Source: Marisa cornuarietis
Taxonomy: Eukaryota > Mollusca > Gastropoda > Architaenioglossa > Ampullariidae
Assembly (NCBI GenBank): GCA_004794655.1
Contig: SMMW01000501.1
Span: 248,001 to 312,000 of the forward strand
Length of the DNA stretch: 64,000 nucleotides
Direction of reading: 5' to 3'
Shown here: piece after piece, positions 12,195 to 23,215 of the stretch
Layout: each line of letters opens with the position of its first letter
Numbering within the stretch: position 1 is the stretch's first letter
The notes under the pieces: model-generated
Told to the model about the DNA's origin: nothing
The model's database searches: none
What the model saw: only the letters and a program-made list of their open reading frames with translations
Translations under genes and position numbers: made by a program

Positions 12195-14193
12195 GTGTGC
12201 GGATCAGTGACTAAACTAAGTAATGTCGGGAAGAAACGAACATCGACGTTTAACAGGGACCTACAGGCCGACTTCCCATTTATAAAGAAAGTAAGAGGAA
12301 TCAACAATGACAGTGGAGTGCAATGTGACAAAAGTGGATCACAGTTTTCTGTCGCGCATGGTGGACGCAGTGATATAACCAAACACCTGAATACGGATCG
12401 TCATAAGAACGCTTTGAAGTTGGAAGCTTTTAGTAAACCTATGACAAGATACTTCTCCAACGTTGAACCTGGTGATAAAGAAGTCAAGTTAGCAGCCACA
12501 GAAGGTACTTTTCATACAGCTCACTATAATCACAGTTTTAGATCAATGTACTGCACGTCGAAATTGCTTCAAAAAATGTATGATCCAAAATTCACATGCG
12601 CAAGAACCAAATGTGAAGCAATCGTTACAAACGTCTTGGCCCCTTTTATAATGAACAAAGTAAAGAAGCAGGTTTGTGATGCCCATTTTGTGACAGTGCT
12701 GATGGATGCTTCGAACCACAAAGACATTAAATTGCTTCCCCTGATGATACGATACTTTGTGCCACTGTTGGCCGTGCAAATTAAAATATTGGGAATAGAA
12801 TCACTTCCAGGAGAAACTGCTGAGATTATTTGCCAGTTTATTACAAATGGTTTACAAAAACATGGACTGACAGAGAAAGTTGTAGGTTTTTGCGCGGAAA
12901 GAAGACAATACAAATACTAATTTTGGAGGACTGAAACGGAGAGGACAAAATAATGTTTTTGCATAATTGCAAGTTTCTGTCGGTGTTGGTAAGAAACTAT
13001 TAGGAATTGGCTGTGCCGCCCATATAGTACACAACGCCATACAAACTGCTGCAGATTGTCTGCCAATAGACGTGGAAACAATAAGTAAATAACTAAGAAA
13101 ATTTATTATTACTTTTACATCTACACCGTTCGCGTGGAATCTTTAAAAGAATTCTGCGAATTTGCCAATGTAGAATACAACAGAATTTTGGGATATGGAA
13201 AGACCAGATGGTTATGTCTTATGCCTGCGGTGGAAGACTACTGAAGTTATTTCCTGGTTTGAAATTCTGTTTCTTGTCCCAAGAGAAGTGTCCCACAATA
13301 ATCAAAAGCTTATTTGAAACCCCGTGTGCTGAATTGTGGCTGTATTTTATACACAACATTGCGGCAATATTCCATGCAACAGTTCTGCGTTTTGAGAGAC
13401 AGACTGTCAGTGCTCTTTAAGTATTTTTGCCATTGACGAATTGGTTCAGAAATGCACGTAAAGAAGCGCAAAAAGCTTCCTCCCCAAAGAAGTATGCGTG
13501 CGACTTGCTGATTTGGAACACGCCAGGTTGGTTAGAAGAAATGAGGTAGTTAGGACAATTGTAAACTTTTACGACAACTGTGCTGAGTATCTCAGAGAGA
13601 GAAGCGGCCAATTTGACAATGTCACCGCTTTCAGTTGGATCGCACTGAAAGATGTTCCATCCTGGGAAGACGTTTCAGAAAACTTCTTCCTATGCAGATC
13701 AACGATAATGAGTTATTTGACGAGGTTACCTATGTGGCGAAGTTCGCTTGCTCAGACAAGATTTTGGATTGGAATTCCCAGAAGACAACCATCGATGCTC
13801 GACGGATTGAAATTTATCTTCATTTTCAGAAGAATTTTGTGCCCTATGGACAAATACAAAAGATTGTTGAGTTCGTTCTGTGTCTAACAGGAACTAACGC
13901 TGCTACTCCAACGCTTACTGTTCTCTGCAGTGAACGCCATGTGGACCACTGAAAAGACGCAGTTAAAGGTGGAAACACTGAAAGGACTTTTGATTGCGAA
14001 GTGCAATTTTGACGAGGAAAATTCAGGAAATCCTTGTGAAAAAATTTATGACACTATCTTGCAAAAAACGAAACTTTACAAGGAGATTCATGCGTCTATG
14101 AAGTACGGTTTTGGAGCATCATCCTCGCAAAATAACGAAGGTGCACGATCATTTGTTACAGAGCCGCTCCTACGCGTCCGCAAAGTTGGCTGA
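12195..14193 (+). pseudogene. hAT-superfamily transposase relic with BED-like finger
   Basis: The conceptual product has an N-terminal finger ending FSVAHGGRSDITKHL....DRHK, a hAT middle region ('GIGCAAHIVHNAIQTAAD' near 13005, 'TVRVESLKEFCEFANVEY' near 13125, 'ILGYGKTRWL' near 13190) and a C-terminal dimerisation part (MWTTEKTQLKVETLKGLL, 13939-13992). The frame changes at least near 12920, 13240, 13400-13500, 13680 and 13930, and stops interrupt it. The second metal-binding Cys of the finger appears replaced (CDKSGSQF where the family has CxxCGSQF). The order of domains is complete, so this is one decayed full-length copy rather than scattered pieces. Confidence 0.85.
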
Positions 14194-14199
14194 GCGGGA

Positions 14200-14470
14200 G
14201 ATAAGGTAGGTTGTAGGAACATTTTACATTTTAAATACCTCTTTTCTTTTATTATTTTTATAATGGAATACTGTAGTGGCGTGGACAGATCTGCTGTTGA
14301 AAGCATCACCGCTCAGCAAAGTCAGAGGAAAGGTTCCCCCTCCCCCTCTTTTTCGGCGCTCTTCGTCGGTGACGACACCAGGCTCGGCATGTGTCCCGCT
14401 TTCGCTCCCGTCAGCGTGTGTTGCTGTTCAGTTGTTGTGTCGGGCGCGTGTCGGGCGTGTGTGTCGCCGT
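14200..14470. other. Intergenic GC-rich flank of the Harbinger element
   Basis: No gene was recognised. GC content rises sharply from about 14320, and short open frames here show no family signature. The target trinucleotide TTA at 14470-14472 marks the left edge of the following element. Confidence 0.4.
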
Positions 14471-14833
14471 TAGGCTGGCCACACACACATCGAATATCGC
14501 CGTGCGCCGTGGACGGCGCGGCGCCGTGCCTTTTTGATAACTGAAGAAGTCAATGGGTCAACACACACGTATCGAATGAGACGCCGGCCGGCGTTTCGCC
14601 GTCCACGGCGGCCGTGGACACCACGGCGCGTATCAACCGCCGTCACGGCGAAACGCCGTCCCTAGGGCGTTGATAACTATTGCTTCAAATGGGAGCACAC
14701 ACACGGGTCGACTGACGCCGTGTTGACCCCCCTCTAGCGCATGCGCACAACACTGAATCGCCACGTGTGCGCTCTCTTATGGTCAGTTGCCACGTTGCTG
14801 GAGGTTCATTTGTTTCTTGATTTGTATTTGAAG

Positions 14834-14950
14834 ATGTCCATAGAACAAGTTGAGACGTTTGAACAAGATCAATATGATATAGATATTGATGTGCTAATAA
14901 CACTGGTACAGGAAAGACCAGTGATTTGGGATAAATCCCTGCGCCAGTGA
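14834..14950 (+). pseudogene. Truncated MADF (Myb/SANT-like) ORF of the Harbinger element
   Basis: This 38-codon frame contains VLITLVQERPVIWDKSL, the first helix of a MADF DNA-binding domain, then ends LRQ-stop where the internal deletion begins. PIF/Harbinger elements carry such a DNA-binding accessory gene beside the nuclease gene. The N-terminus (MSIEQVETFEQ) is acidic and precedes the domain by only about 18 residues. Confidence 0.65.
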
Positions 14951-15057
14951 TAGGTCTCTGAATGTTTAGTGGGTGTACCCATATAGTTCTTTTTCGTCGT
15001 CTTTTTCTTTGTTTTTTCAATCAAATATAAACACAACGCTTTCTCTTGATCGTCCAT
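14945..15057 (-). pseudogene. Truncated Harbinger transposase N-terminus
   Basis: The minus-strand ATG at 15057 begins MDDQEKALCLYLIEKTKKK. A one-base frame change then leads to KRRRKRTIWVHPLNIQRP, which resembles the basic 'WVHP' segment before the HARBI1-type nuclease core. Everything after about residue 35 is missing, including all catalytic residues. Confidence 0.6.
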
Positions 15058-15173
15058 CTTGAAGTGCTCCCACACGCCGTGGACAAGACGGCGCGCGCCG
15101 TGAGTCCGGTGTTTGAGGAATGCACGGCGTCGCGCCGTCCACGGCGCACGGCGAAAATTCGATGTGTGTGTTA

Positions 15174-15736
15174 GAGTAGCAGGAGTCGCTGCTAAGATAT
15201 TATCAGAGTAAGCTATTGGAAATCGTGTTGCCGGCGTGTATCGCCGTTTTGATTGAGTGAAGCTCGCTGCATGAACTTGTGGCATAAAGTATTTTAGTAG
15301 AAATCTTGACGGCCAAGACTCTGTTTTGGAGAGGCTGGCACCGCAGATTAAGGACCCATAACGAGCTATTAATTAAATTATGGACATTCTAACATCTCCA
15401 ACGTCCATCTACGTTTCATCAGTAACAGATGTACAAGTTGTAGTCTCACTGTGTCAGTCGAAACTCTACCTGTTTCCTGTGTAATCTACAGTCCAGTACA
15501 ATATTCCCCATGTGCCATCTCGAGTCCAGTATAGCATTCCCCATGTTTTATGTAGAGTCCAGTCCAATGTTTTGTGTGACTGTGTAGTATCTATTGATGT
15601 GTGTATTGTGTGACATGGTGTACTTCTATTAATTTGTGTATTTTGTGTTCATAAAAATAATCTAGATTTTTGGGGCATTATGTGCCATCATATAGTCTGT
15701 GTATTCTGTGAGGACATCTAGGGTTATATGAGAGAC

Positions 15737-15769
<33 letters not shown>

Positions 15770-15820
15770 CGATGTTGTATTGATGTGTGTATTCTGTGAC
15801 ACTGTCGTGTTTTTTCTTCC
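15174..15820. other. Non-coding, low-complexity stretch
   Basis: No gene was seen. Near 15490-15570 there are three loose copies of an 'AGTCCAGTA..AT..TCCCCATG' phrase, and from 15590 to 15800 several copies of 'TTGATGTGTGTATT.TGTGA', which suggest a degenerate tandem repeat. A short GT/GA run lies at 15737-15769. Confidence 0.45.
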
Positions 15821-15826
15821 TTACAG

Positions 15827-15990
15827 TGAACTGGAGAAAGATGAAGTGGGACAATAAACCAACTCTCTGTGTTATCTCGACATCCGGAACCACTCAGCCC
15901 CTTGACCTCAGTGACGGACTGGGAGGAAATGACGCCGAAGAAAGAGGCTGGGGACCTGAGGGCAGCTCTCCCCCCCCCCCACACTGACTG
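15827..15990 (+). other. Possible terminal exon or duplicated segment (also at 62.54 kb)
   Basis: A polypyrimidine tract and TTACAG precede 15827, a credible acceptor. The sequence from about 15860 to 15948 recurs at about 62539-62627 with few differences (shared 'CTGACCTCAGTGACGGACTG' type phrase, one base different). In one frame the putative exon would end ELEKDEVGQ-stop; the other frames are open longer but not obviously conserved. Coding status is unresolved; the duplication itself is clear. Confidence 0.4.
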
Positions 15991-16020
15991 AGAGTGTCGC
16001 TGTTTGGAGTAAAGTGCCAG

Positions 16021-16062
16021 AAGTACAGACATTAGTACAGACATTAGTACTGACATTAGTAC
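16021..16062. repeat. Short ATTAGTACAGAC tandem repeat
   Basis: Four near-identical units of about 12-14 bases, reading '(A)CATTAGTACAGA', follow one another directly. The array is small and its only effect is to create an artificial MSVL-repeat frame on the minus strand. Confidence 0.8.
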
Positions 16063-16389
16063 AGACATATTAGTGCAGACAGGTCTTACATATTTTTAGC
16101 TGATATTTTAATGTCTCCAAACTGTTTGCATCACGACATCTGTACAACAAGAAACAAAGGAAATCATGTGCAAACGTTTTGTATATTGTTGTGTACATTG
16201 AGTAACAAGTAACACGTATGTGTAAATTTTGCTAAAAATATAATAATGTGTATAACATGTATTGCAACATCCGTACAATGGGAAACAAGGAAGAAATATG
16301 CGGAACATGTGACACATCATAATACACATCAACTGTGTCGACACTCAGTAGAACTAACTGTGCATCGAGGATATTTGGCGACAAGAAGA

Positions 16390-16431
<42 letters not shown>

Positions 16432-16522
16432 CTACACACACACACACACACAGCTACACACACAAACACATACACACACAGCCACACACACACACAGCTA
16501 CACACACACATACACACACAGC
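16390..16522. repeat. (CA)n microsatellite, interrupted
   Basis: CA dinucleotides are broken by AGCTACA and similar interruptions. Open frames across it are artefacts of the repeat. Confidence 0.95.
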
Positions 16523-16976
16523 CAGGGCCGCCGAGAGCCAGCCCGGGCCCCTTGTGATTGTAATCGTAAATTATTTTCCCAGTATATAATGTGTGTTTAT
16601 AATTCGATTCTCAAAATCTAGGCCTACATTTCATTCAGTAACGATATATAGACATCAGGACAAGTGAACTATTATCTACATCACTACCTGAACATAAAGT
16701 TGTTTACACGTGAGTGGTTAGTAACTGAGGAAAAATTATGTAAAAGGATTAGACTTGTAGCACCCCGCTCCACAGAACCCCCCCCCCAGTAAGGACTGTT
16801 ACGTCAGGAGCGATGTCAAAACCTCGACAGATGAGAAAAACGGCTATAGAGCCTAAAGACAGGACAACAATCATTTCCAACAGCCTATTGCAGGTGTGAT
16901 AAAGATAGCTATTCGCCGTATAGACAAGGAACGGTGTCGGGCATTACACAAACACAACACTGTCCGCTCGAGTAAT

Positions 16977-17085
16977 AGAGGTCCATACAATACCGGGTGC
17001 ACCACTGCCTTCAAATTACACCAGTGGTGCTTGTAGAGGTCCATACAATACCGGGTGCACCCACTGCCTTCAAATTACACCAGGT
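16977..17085. repeat. Tandem duplication of ~57 bp
   Basis: Two adjacent units share 'AGAGGTCCATACAATACCGG' and 'CACTGCCTTCAAATTACACC'. The second unit has one extra C in a C run. Near-identity suggests a recent local duplication. Confidence 0.9.
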
Positions 17086-17089
17086 TTTA

Positions 17090-20000
17090 CGACTCGCAAA
17101 AAGTTCGATAATACAATCGAAATCGATTGTTCTTGCGAGCCGAGACTCCACTGCCAGGACTCCTAAGCTGCTTAACCGATCTTGGCACATCGTTGACCGC
17201 AACACGTGTAAAAAAGGGAAAACAAAACAATGTTTGTTTATCTTCACTCCAAACTAGCCAGTCGCGTCCTACAGTTTCGCCATTTTTCAATTTAATTTGA
17301 AGCAGCGAAACTAGAAATGAGCGTCCCGAAGAATCATCAGGAAAACTTGCTGGTAAATTTGCGGGACTTCGTCGAATAGCTTCTTCAATATGATAGGCAG
17401 AAGTCGTTTGTCTCTAGTAGTCCGACATCAAAGTCATTACAAAGACGAGTCGATGTCGTCTCCGTTAGGAGAGTTTCCTCTTCTGGTCCCTCGTCTTTGT
17501 GCTCCTTTGACAGTAGGACAAGTCAGTAGGTCATCTTTAATTACTCAACAAGCCAGCTCTGGTAGACAGTCGCTGTTTCCAGCTTCCTGATTAACATCAG
17601 TGGATTTTGCTGCTGTTTCGCCTGCTTGGTCACAGTCATCACTGGGCTGATGACAGTTACCAGATGTAGCGGTAACTCTAGAGGTGAAGCCTACACTCTG
17701 TAGCTTTGACTGACGAGTAACTTTGCTTTTTTCTCGTGCTGCCCTCTCGTTTCTCTTTTGCGCTCCAGACTTGTGATGATACATGACAACTGAGGCGTTG
17801 TAAGAATTAGCAAGTAACTGGAACGACCAAAATTAAAAAAAAATTATATCTGTTTGTGACGAATTATAACGGGGAAAGGGCTGGTCTAATCAGCCTGAGG
17901 GGGAAAGGGGAACTCAGTTGGCTCGTCTCATCCACTTTCGGCCTCTCACACCCAGTCACCCGCTAATTCTCACGTTCACACGCGTACACACTGGTAATCG
18001 CGTTCACCCGCGTGTGCAAACAAAACCGACACACAGTCGTACAACAGCTAAAACTATAATTAATCAGAAAAGGTAAGGTTAGGTTGAACACATAGACATC
18101 AGATTATACAATACTACTCAATGCCTACGCAGTGGCCAATCAAAAGGCTGGTACAATATGCAAGTGTACAGCTTCTAAGATAACATATGGATATGGTATA
18201 CATACCAGGACACAGTCCGCCCCTGACCAACATCCGCAAAACTACTCTCAGACTGCTGCTCTGGTACACCTTCTAGTCGTGGTCACTTAGCCCCGCGCTG
18301 GAGTATTGCAGTGTCCTCTGCTACCTGCTCTGGGTCCTCGAATACACCACAGACACGTTTACTTCCACAGCACCCTATCTCCTCGGGTGGTGCGGATGGT
18401 TCGTTCTACCGCTGCTGCGTCCCACTGCACCAGGTGCTGAACAACAGCGGTGCACAGTCGGACCGCGGTGATAATCCGTTGATTCAGCAGACGGTTCAAG
18501 CGGGGCCAATGCCACAAACTTCTCGTCGTTGTCTCACGCCTCTCACTGCCGATACCCAATCGTCTGCTTCTCTCGTCGTCGGCGAACCCAATCTCTTGAT
18601 TATCCAACACTCTCCTCTATCTCTCTCTCTACAACCCAGACCACAAGTACCAGCAGCTAGTGATGTCGTACTACCTAACAGAACGGGCCCCCCTTTCCCA
18701 GACTTGCTGCATGTGCCAAACGATCACTATAAGAGTGAGACGTCTCTGCTGAAAATTGAGGAAAGGCCTCGAACACAACTCTGTTCAAGCCTAAATGTTA
18801 CTAAACCACGTGACCCATCTAAACCAATCTAGTTACTTCTGACCTATCAACCTTCGACTAAAATACCCAAGGTACCTACCCAAACCATCTTCTCACGGTC
18901 AGTCATCAAGAGCGCCATGATGTCGCGACACCTGTCTAGCTTCGTCGCTCAGCCCCGACGACCAGGGAAACAATGAAACAACCGCCATCGTCCTCTGCGA
19001 AGGATACTACTCTTTCAATTAACCTGTGGTTCCTTGCCTTCGGCCACGACCGGTCTTTCTTCTAGGAGCGGTCCCTTGTTGTGATAACGGCTGTCCCTCC
19101 TTCCGACCTAATCCCCTGCGCCAGGTCCATCCTACCATAAACGACCCTAGTCCCAAGCACAACTAGGGGTGACAACCACAATAAAACATACGGCCCCATC
19201 CCCCAAGAACCAACCTTGGTACGGTATTGCCACAGGCAATCACAGTAACTCAATAACTATCTTCGGATGTCGACCATTTTGCTTTGGGATTTGAAGCATT
19301 GGTTCATGACACTGTATATATCATAATTTATACTAGATATAACTGATTTGTGCCTGTCCTTGACGGCAACTACATGATTTAAATCAGAGAGCATGTGAGG
19401 GTATGTGCCTGCGTGCGTGGTGCGCATGGCACTGGCATCAATATAAATCCACACATTTTGTCAAACTCAACTAAATTTGACAGGCGATGGCCGGCATGTG
19501 TGGAAGTTGCTGTCATCGTAGTCACTGGCCTTTAAACTAAAACAAGTCCAACATAGCTTGCCTCTACCTTGATTGTGGGTGTCAAGACAAGTAGCAATTT
19601 AATGAAATTATGAAAACGTAGACAAACTAACACTTATGTGAGTTATGTCATAACTCATAGCACATCTGTAAACTTTTCTTTTCTTCCCTGAGAAAGTCTC
19701 AGTGTTTAGTAACTACGAAAAAAACACCCTTGATATCTCTCGCTTACAGGCTGACTCGCCAGAGGCGGGCCCCATCCTCTCGGTTCACAGAGTGGCCACA
19801 CATCAGTAACAGACCTGCCTTCTCACTGTTAGTTCCGATTTGCTTGCAGGGCCCGCGCGGCCCCCCCTCCCCCCATAAACATAAACATAAACCCAGCAAT
19901 AGACGGTTCACACGCGATAAAATCTTTGGTGTCCAGCGGCCTTCCACCTCCAGGCTTGTCCAGCGACAATATTATACCTCTGACAACACTTCTCAGGACA

Positions 20001-20240
20001 GGCCCCACTACCCCGAAATTGTATTCTACAGACTTGAAACTCAACTTCTGCATGTGTAATGCTTGGGTGTTCTGTCCTTAGACCGTTCTTTAAAAGAAAA
20101 AAAAAAGGAGAAGAAAAAAAAAACCCCTGACCAAGGCCGGGCCCCCTTCACAGCCGCGGGCCCGGGTACACCAGATCCCCATGCCCCCCCCTCTCGTCAG
20201 GCCTGCACACAGCCACACACACACTTTGAGAAAGACAGAC
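17090..20240. other. 3-kb stretch without a supported gene
   Basis: The longest open frame (18311-18832, 173 codons, plus) is Ser/Thr/Pro-rich, has no hydrophobic signal and no recognisable domain, and its opposite strand is equally open. I do not call it a gene. A run of A's and a GC-rich patch lie at 20095-20170. No clear mobile-element protein was seen. Confidence 0.4.
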
Positions 20241-20557
20241 AGACGCGTCTGTCCATAGACTATAGAGAAAGAAGGACAGCCATCTTAGCGCGTGTGTAGT
20301 GGGCCAGCGCTGGCTCAACTCCCGTCCGCTGTCTACTCGCCGATACCATTGACAGCCAGCTTCCGCTCTCTTTGTCGTGTATCCGCGAGTACATCATGGA
20401 ATGCTTTGATATTGAAGAAATCCTCTTAGTATGCTTTAATATATATTTTAATACATGAATCATAATGTACAATATCTCCGCTCAAACACAGCGTTGTATC
20501 GTAGTATTTTTATTTATTTGAAAGTCAAATTAATAGTATTGTCAACAAGCTCTCGCT

Positions 20558-20740
20558 GGCGGTCCGGTGGCGCAATGGTTAGCGCCTGTCACCAATACAG
20601 TGAAGGCTGGCTGTCTTGGGTTCAGTCTCGGGCACGCTGTTCTTTCTCTGCAGGTGGCATCTGTTTACAGGGCTGGATGCATTGCCATGATATAGCCTTA
20701 GTTGCTGGCTCAGCGTAAAACACCAATTAAAAAAAAAACA
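20558..20740 (+). repeat. tRNA-derived SINE, copy 2, with target-site duplication
   Basis: The head GGTGGCGCAATGGTTAGCGC resembles a tRNA A box, and GGGTTCAGTCTCGG a B box. The element ends in a short A-rich tail. The 14-base sequence AACAAGCTCTCGCT flanks it on both sides (20544-20557 and 20741-20754), a perfect target-site duplication. The same family occurs in the opposite orientation at 21-200. Confidence 0.92.
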
Positions 20741-20983
20741 AACAAGCTCTCGCTCTCTTGCTCATTGTCTGAGTGATACAGAGAGCGGTTTGTAGCGAGT
20801 TTGTCGTTTCTTAAATATTAATTGAGACTAAGGCCCTGAGGGGCATGCCTTAAACTCTATTTATTTTGTAACACATTTAAATTCTTATTTATTGATTTTT
20901 TTAACGATGTTGTTATAAACACATTCACATCGTGCGTCGTGTTATCAGGACAATGGTGCACTTGAAATAGGTGGCGAAGAAAA

Positions 20984-21722
20984 CTTCGATGTTCCTTCGA
21001 TGTTCTTTCTCGACTTGACTACTGCAACTCCTTGCTGGCAGGCTGCCCTGACTACCTCATTCAGAGACTCCAGAGAGTACAGAACTCCGCTGCACGTCTG
21101 GTGCTTAGAGCAAGGAAACGGGACCATGTCACTCCTCTCCTTCGTTTTCTACACTGGCTACCCGTCCGTTCTCGCATTCAGTACAAACTGTCTGTGCTGT
21201 GTTTTAATTTCTTTGCTGGCTCCTGTCCTGACTATTTCTCTGAACTTCTCATCCCTTACTCTCCGTCCAGACAACTCCGCTCTTCGTCTGACGACCGTAT
21301 CCTCACCAGAACAACAACATATGGTCACAGGACTTTTGGCTACTGTGCTGCAAAACAGTGGAACTCTCTTTCTTTCCATATCCGCCATCTTCCTACAACT
21401 GAATCTTTCAAATCTGCACTGAAAACGCACCTCTTCCTTGAGCATTTCTCCTAACACAGTCCACACAATGCTCGTCCTTCTTACCCCCCCCCCACTTCCC
21501 TCTTGCTACTTTACCCATCTTTCTCACAGAATCACTATATTTCTCTGTTCCTGTTACTTGATGCCTTTTGTTATCTGTTTCGTCAGTACTGTCGTTTTCT
21601 TTCGTCCCCTTTGTTCTGTGTCTACTTAGTCCACGTCTCTTCCTCGTTTTAAGCGCTAAGAGCATGCTCTCTATGAGTGTGAATATGCGCTATAAAAATC
21701 TTCACTATTATTATTATTATCT
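20984..21722 (+). mobile_element. CR1/L2-like LINE, 5'-truncated 3' end
   Basis: The frame 21032-21454 (140 codons) gives the last part of a LINE ORF2: AGCPDYLIQRLQRVQNSAAR, HVTPLLRFLHWLP, TYGHRTFGYCAAKQWNSL and LKTHLFLEHFS-stop. Upstream, RLDYCNSLLAG is reachable only with a frame change. The 3' UTR ends '...GCGCTATAAAAATCTTCACT' followed by (ATT)n at 21705-21720, the usual tail of this group. Closely related fragments are at 28545-29310 and 50105-50290. Confidence 0.85.
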
Positions 21723-22834
21723 GCCCCCGAAAGTTTAAGTTGGGTGCCTTTCAGATCTATAGGTAAAAATAGAGGTTAGAGTAAGAAAAGTAGCTATTTT
21801 CTTCCATTATTTATTTTGTGATACATTTTTACTTAAACTTGTAGACAAATTTGTTTAATCATAATTAGTTTCATCAGGTCTACTTGGAGATATTGGAAGA
21901 GTCTAGTAGTGCGATTCACAGCTCTCACAAGAGCTCTTTCCCAGTCTTGATGTTCTCGTCCTCGTCGTATGCTGAAAAATGATAAGCCTTTGTGTCGACT
22001 TTTGCATGCTGGGCAGCCTGGAATCGCACAACTAGTGCCTGGCATGTCAAAATAACTACAACAATAGCTCTGAGACGCACTGTGTAAGCGAAGCCGGAAA
22101 AGGCGAAGGGATGGAAAAGCCAGCGCATGCGCGTCGCAAGTTATTTGTTCCCGCGCTCGAGTCGCTAGTCCTTCTTTCTCTATAGTCTATGGTCTGTCTA
22201 TGTATGTATGTGAGAGCACGATGGCTCACGGTGTTAACTGTAAGTGAGTAACTTTGTGAGTGAGTTGCTCTACTCAAGTCTCCCCTTCACATGCCGCCCA
22301 CTCGAGTTTCTGTGTGAAGTCAACTCTCCACAACATGCAGAGTCAAGGTCGGCCACAGGAAGCTGCGGAAGTCAGACCCTCGTATCAATCAGTCAATCAG
22401 TCCTCTCTGTGTCGTCTGGCACGAGAGGCGACAACAAGGGACCTCCATCTGGTTCTGTCTGCTGCTGTTCTGGGGGCTGTCTCCAGTCATAGACCTCTGC
22501 TCTTAAGGTCCTTCTCCAGGGTTCGCCTCCACCTTTCTGTGGGCCTCCCTCTGTTCCTCTTGCAGACCCTCGTATACAGGATGTTAATTAAGGTCCTCGT
22601 GTTCCTGAAGTTAATTAAGGGCCACTCTGACGTCAGTTGTGTTTAACAACATAATATGATTCATGTAACAGCGCCCCCTGTGCTGCTTCCCTCTTGACAG
22701 TTCCGTAGTTCTTAGTGTTGTTGAGATTGTAGACAAGATGTTTCTTATTAGAACGCTGAGATGTGTATGGCGTCCTTATGCAACATAAATGTGATACATG
22801 AACATAAAAACCAGACAGGGGAACTGGTTACTTT

Positions 22835-23215
22835 GATCTCCACACCTGGACAGTCTCTGACAGACTATGATGTGTGTTTAGTGCTGTCCACACAGTGGTG
22901 TTTGTAGGATGCAGTGAGTGACTTTCACATGAAGCAGAACAAGTTGTAAATCGTCTGCTTGCGTCCCTTTGTGGTGGCATCGTAGAGTGAAATACGAACT
23001 CTACAAAACACTGGGTCATCTACTAAAATTACCTAAGATTTGTTTACCAACATAAGCCTCTCCAACCTGTTTCTGTCCAGTGTATGTCTGTCTTGTCTGT
23101 CTAGCCAAATATCTTGTATCAGCAAATGAAGCTCTATAGCTAAGCTTCATTAATCGGAAAGTCCACGCGAGGATATTCTTGACCGATGAGCCTCTCCCCT
23201 TTGTCCACAATTACT
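22835..23215. repeat. Segment duplicated at 62628-62985
   Basis: This block lies 350 bp before the start codon of the mosaic gene at 23.5 kb. It matches 62628-62985 over roughly 350 bases with scattered substitutions and small indels (shared 'ATCTCCACACCTGGACAGTC', 'TTTCACATGAAGCAGAACAA', 'GAACTCTACAAAACACTGGG'). It could hold the promoter or 5' UTR of the gene, and the second copy would mark a lost paralogue. Confidence 0.85.

Larger units (their letters stand above)
14473..15170. mobile_element. Internally deleted PIF/Harbinger element
   Basis: The terminal inverted repeats lie at 14481-14529 and 15122-15170. They share ACACACATCGAAT, TCGCCGTGCGCCGTGGACGG and CGCCGTGC. Both ends abut TTA (14470-14472 and 15171-15173), the usual PIF/Harbinger target duplication. 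The left end has an extra GGCTGGCC, so the right end looks a few bases short. Inside, a plus-strand start (14834-14950) encodes a MADF/Myb-SANT-like beginning, and a minus-strand start (from 15057) a Harbinger nuclease N-terminus. The two genes face each other with the centre missing. Several further CG-rich palindromic pieces lie just inside each end. Confidence 0.75.
20241..22205. repeat. Inverted-repeat pair bounding ~1.95 kb
   Basis: The left arm (about 20241-20283) contains CATAGACTATAGAGAAAGAA followed by GGAC. The right arm (about 22163-22200) is its reverse complement. Outside or next to both arms are CAGAC repeats, and both inner sides carry a GCGC..GCGCTGG-like phrase. The enclosed segment contains the SINE and LINE at 20.6-21.7 kb. 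This could be a non-autonomous DNA transposon that received later insertions, or two separate inverted copies of one repeat. Confidence 0.5.

Noticed and set aside
15724..16068. MSVLMSVL repeat frame on the minus strand
   Set aside because: It results from a short ATTAGTACAGAC tandem repeat and a GT/GA run.
16246..16589. Long His/Thr-repeat and Cys/Val-repeat open frames
   Set aside because: They are translations of a CA/GT microsatellite. The same applies to frames at 24258-24528, 30055-30259, 40542-40724, 42115-42391, 44458-44752 and 57998-58154.
18311..18832. 173-codon open frame on the plus strand
   Set aside because: It has no recognisable domain, no splice-site context and a low-complexity Ser/Pro/Leu composition; the opposite strand is also open.
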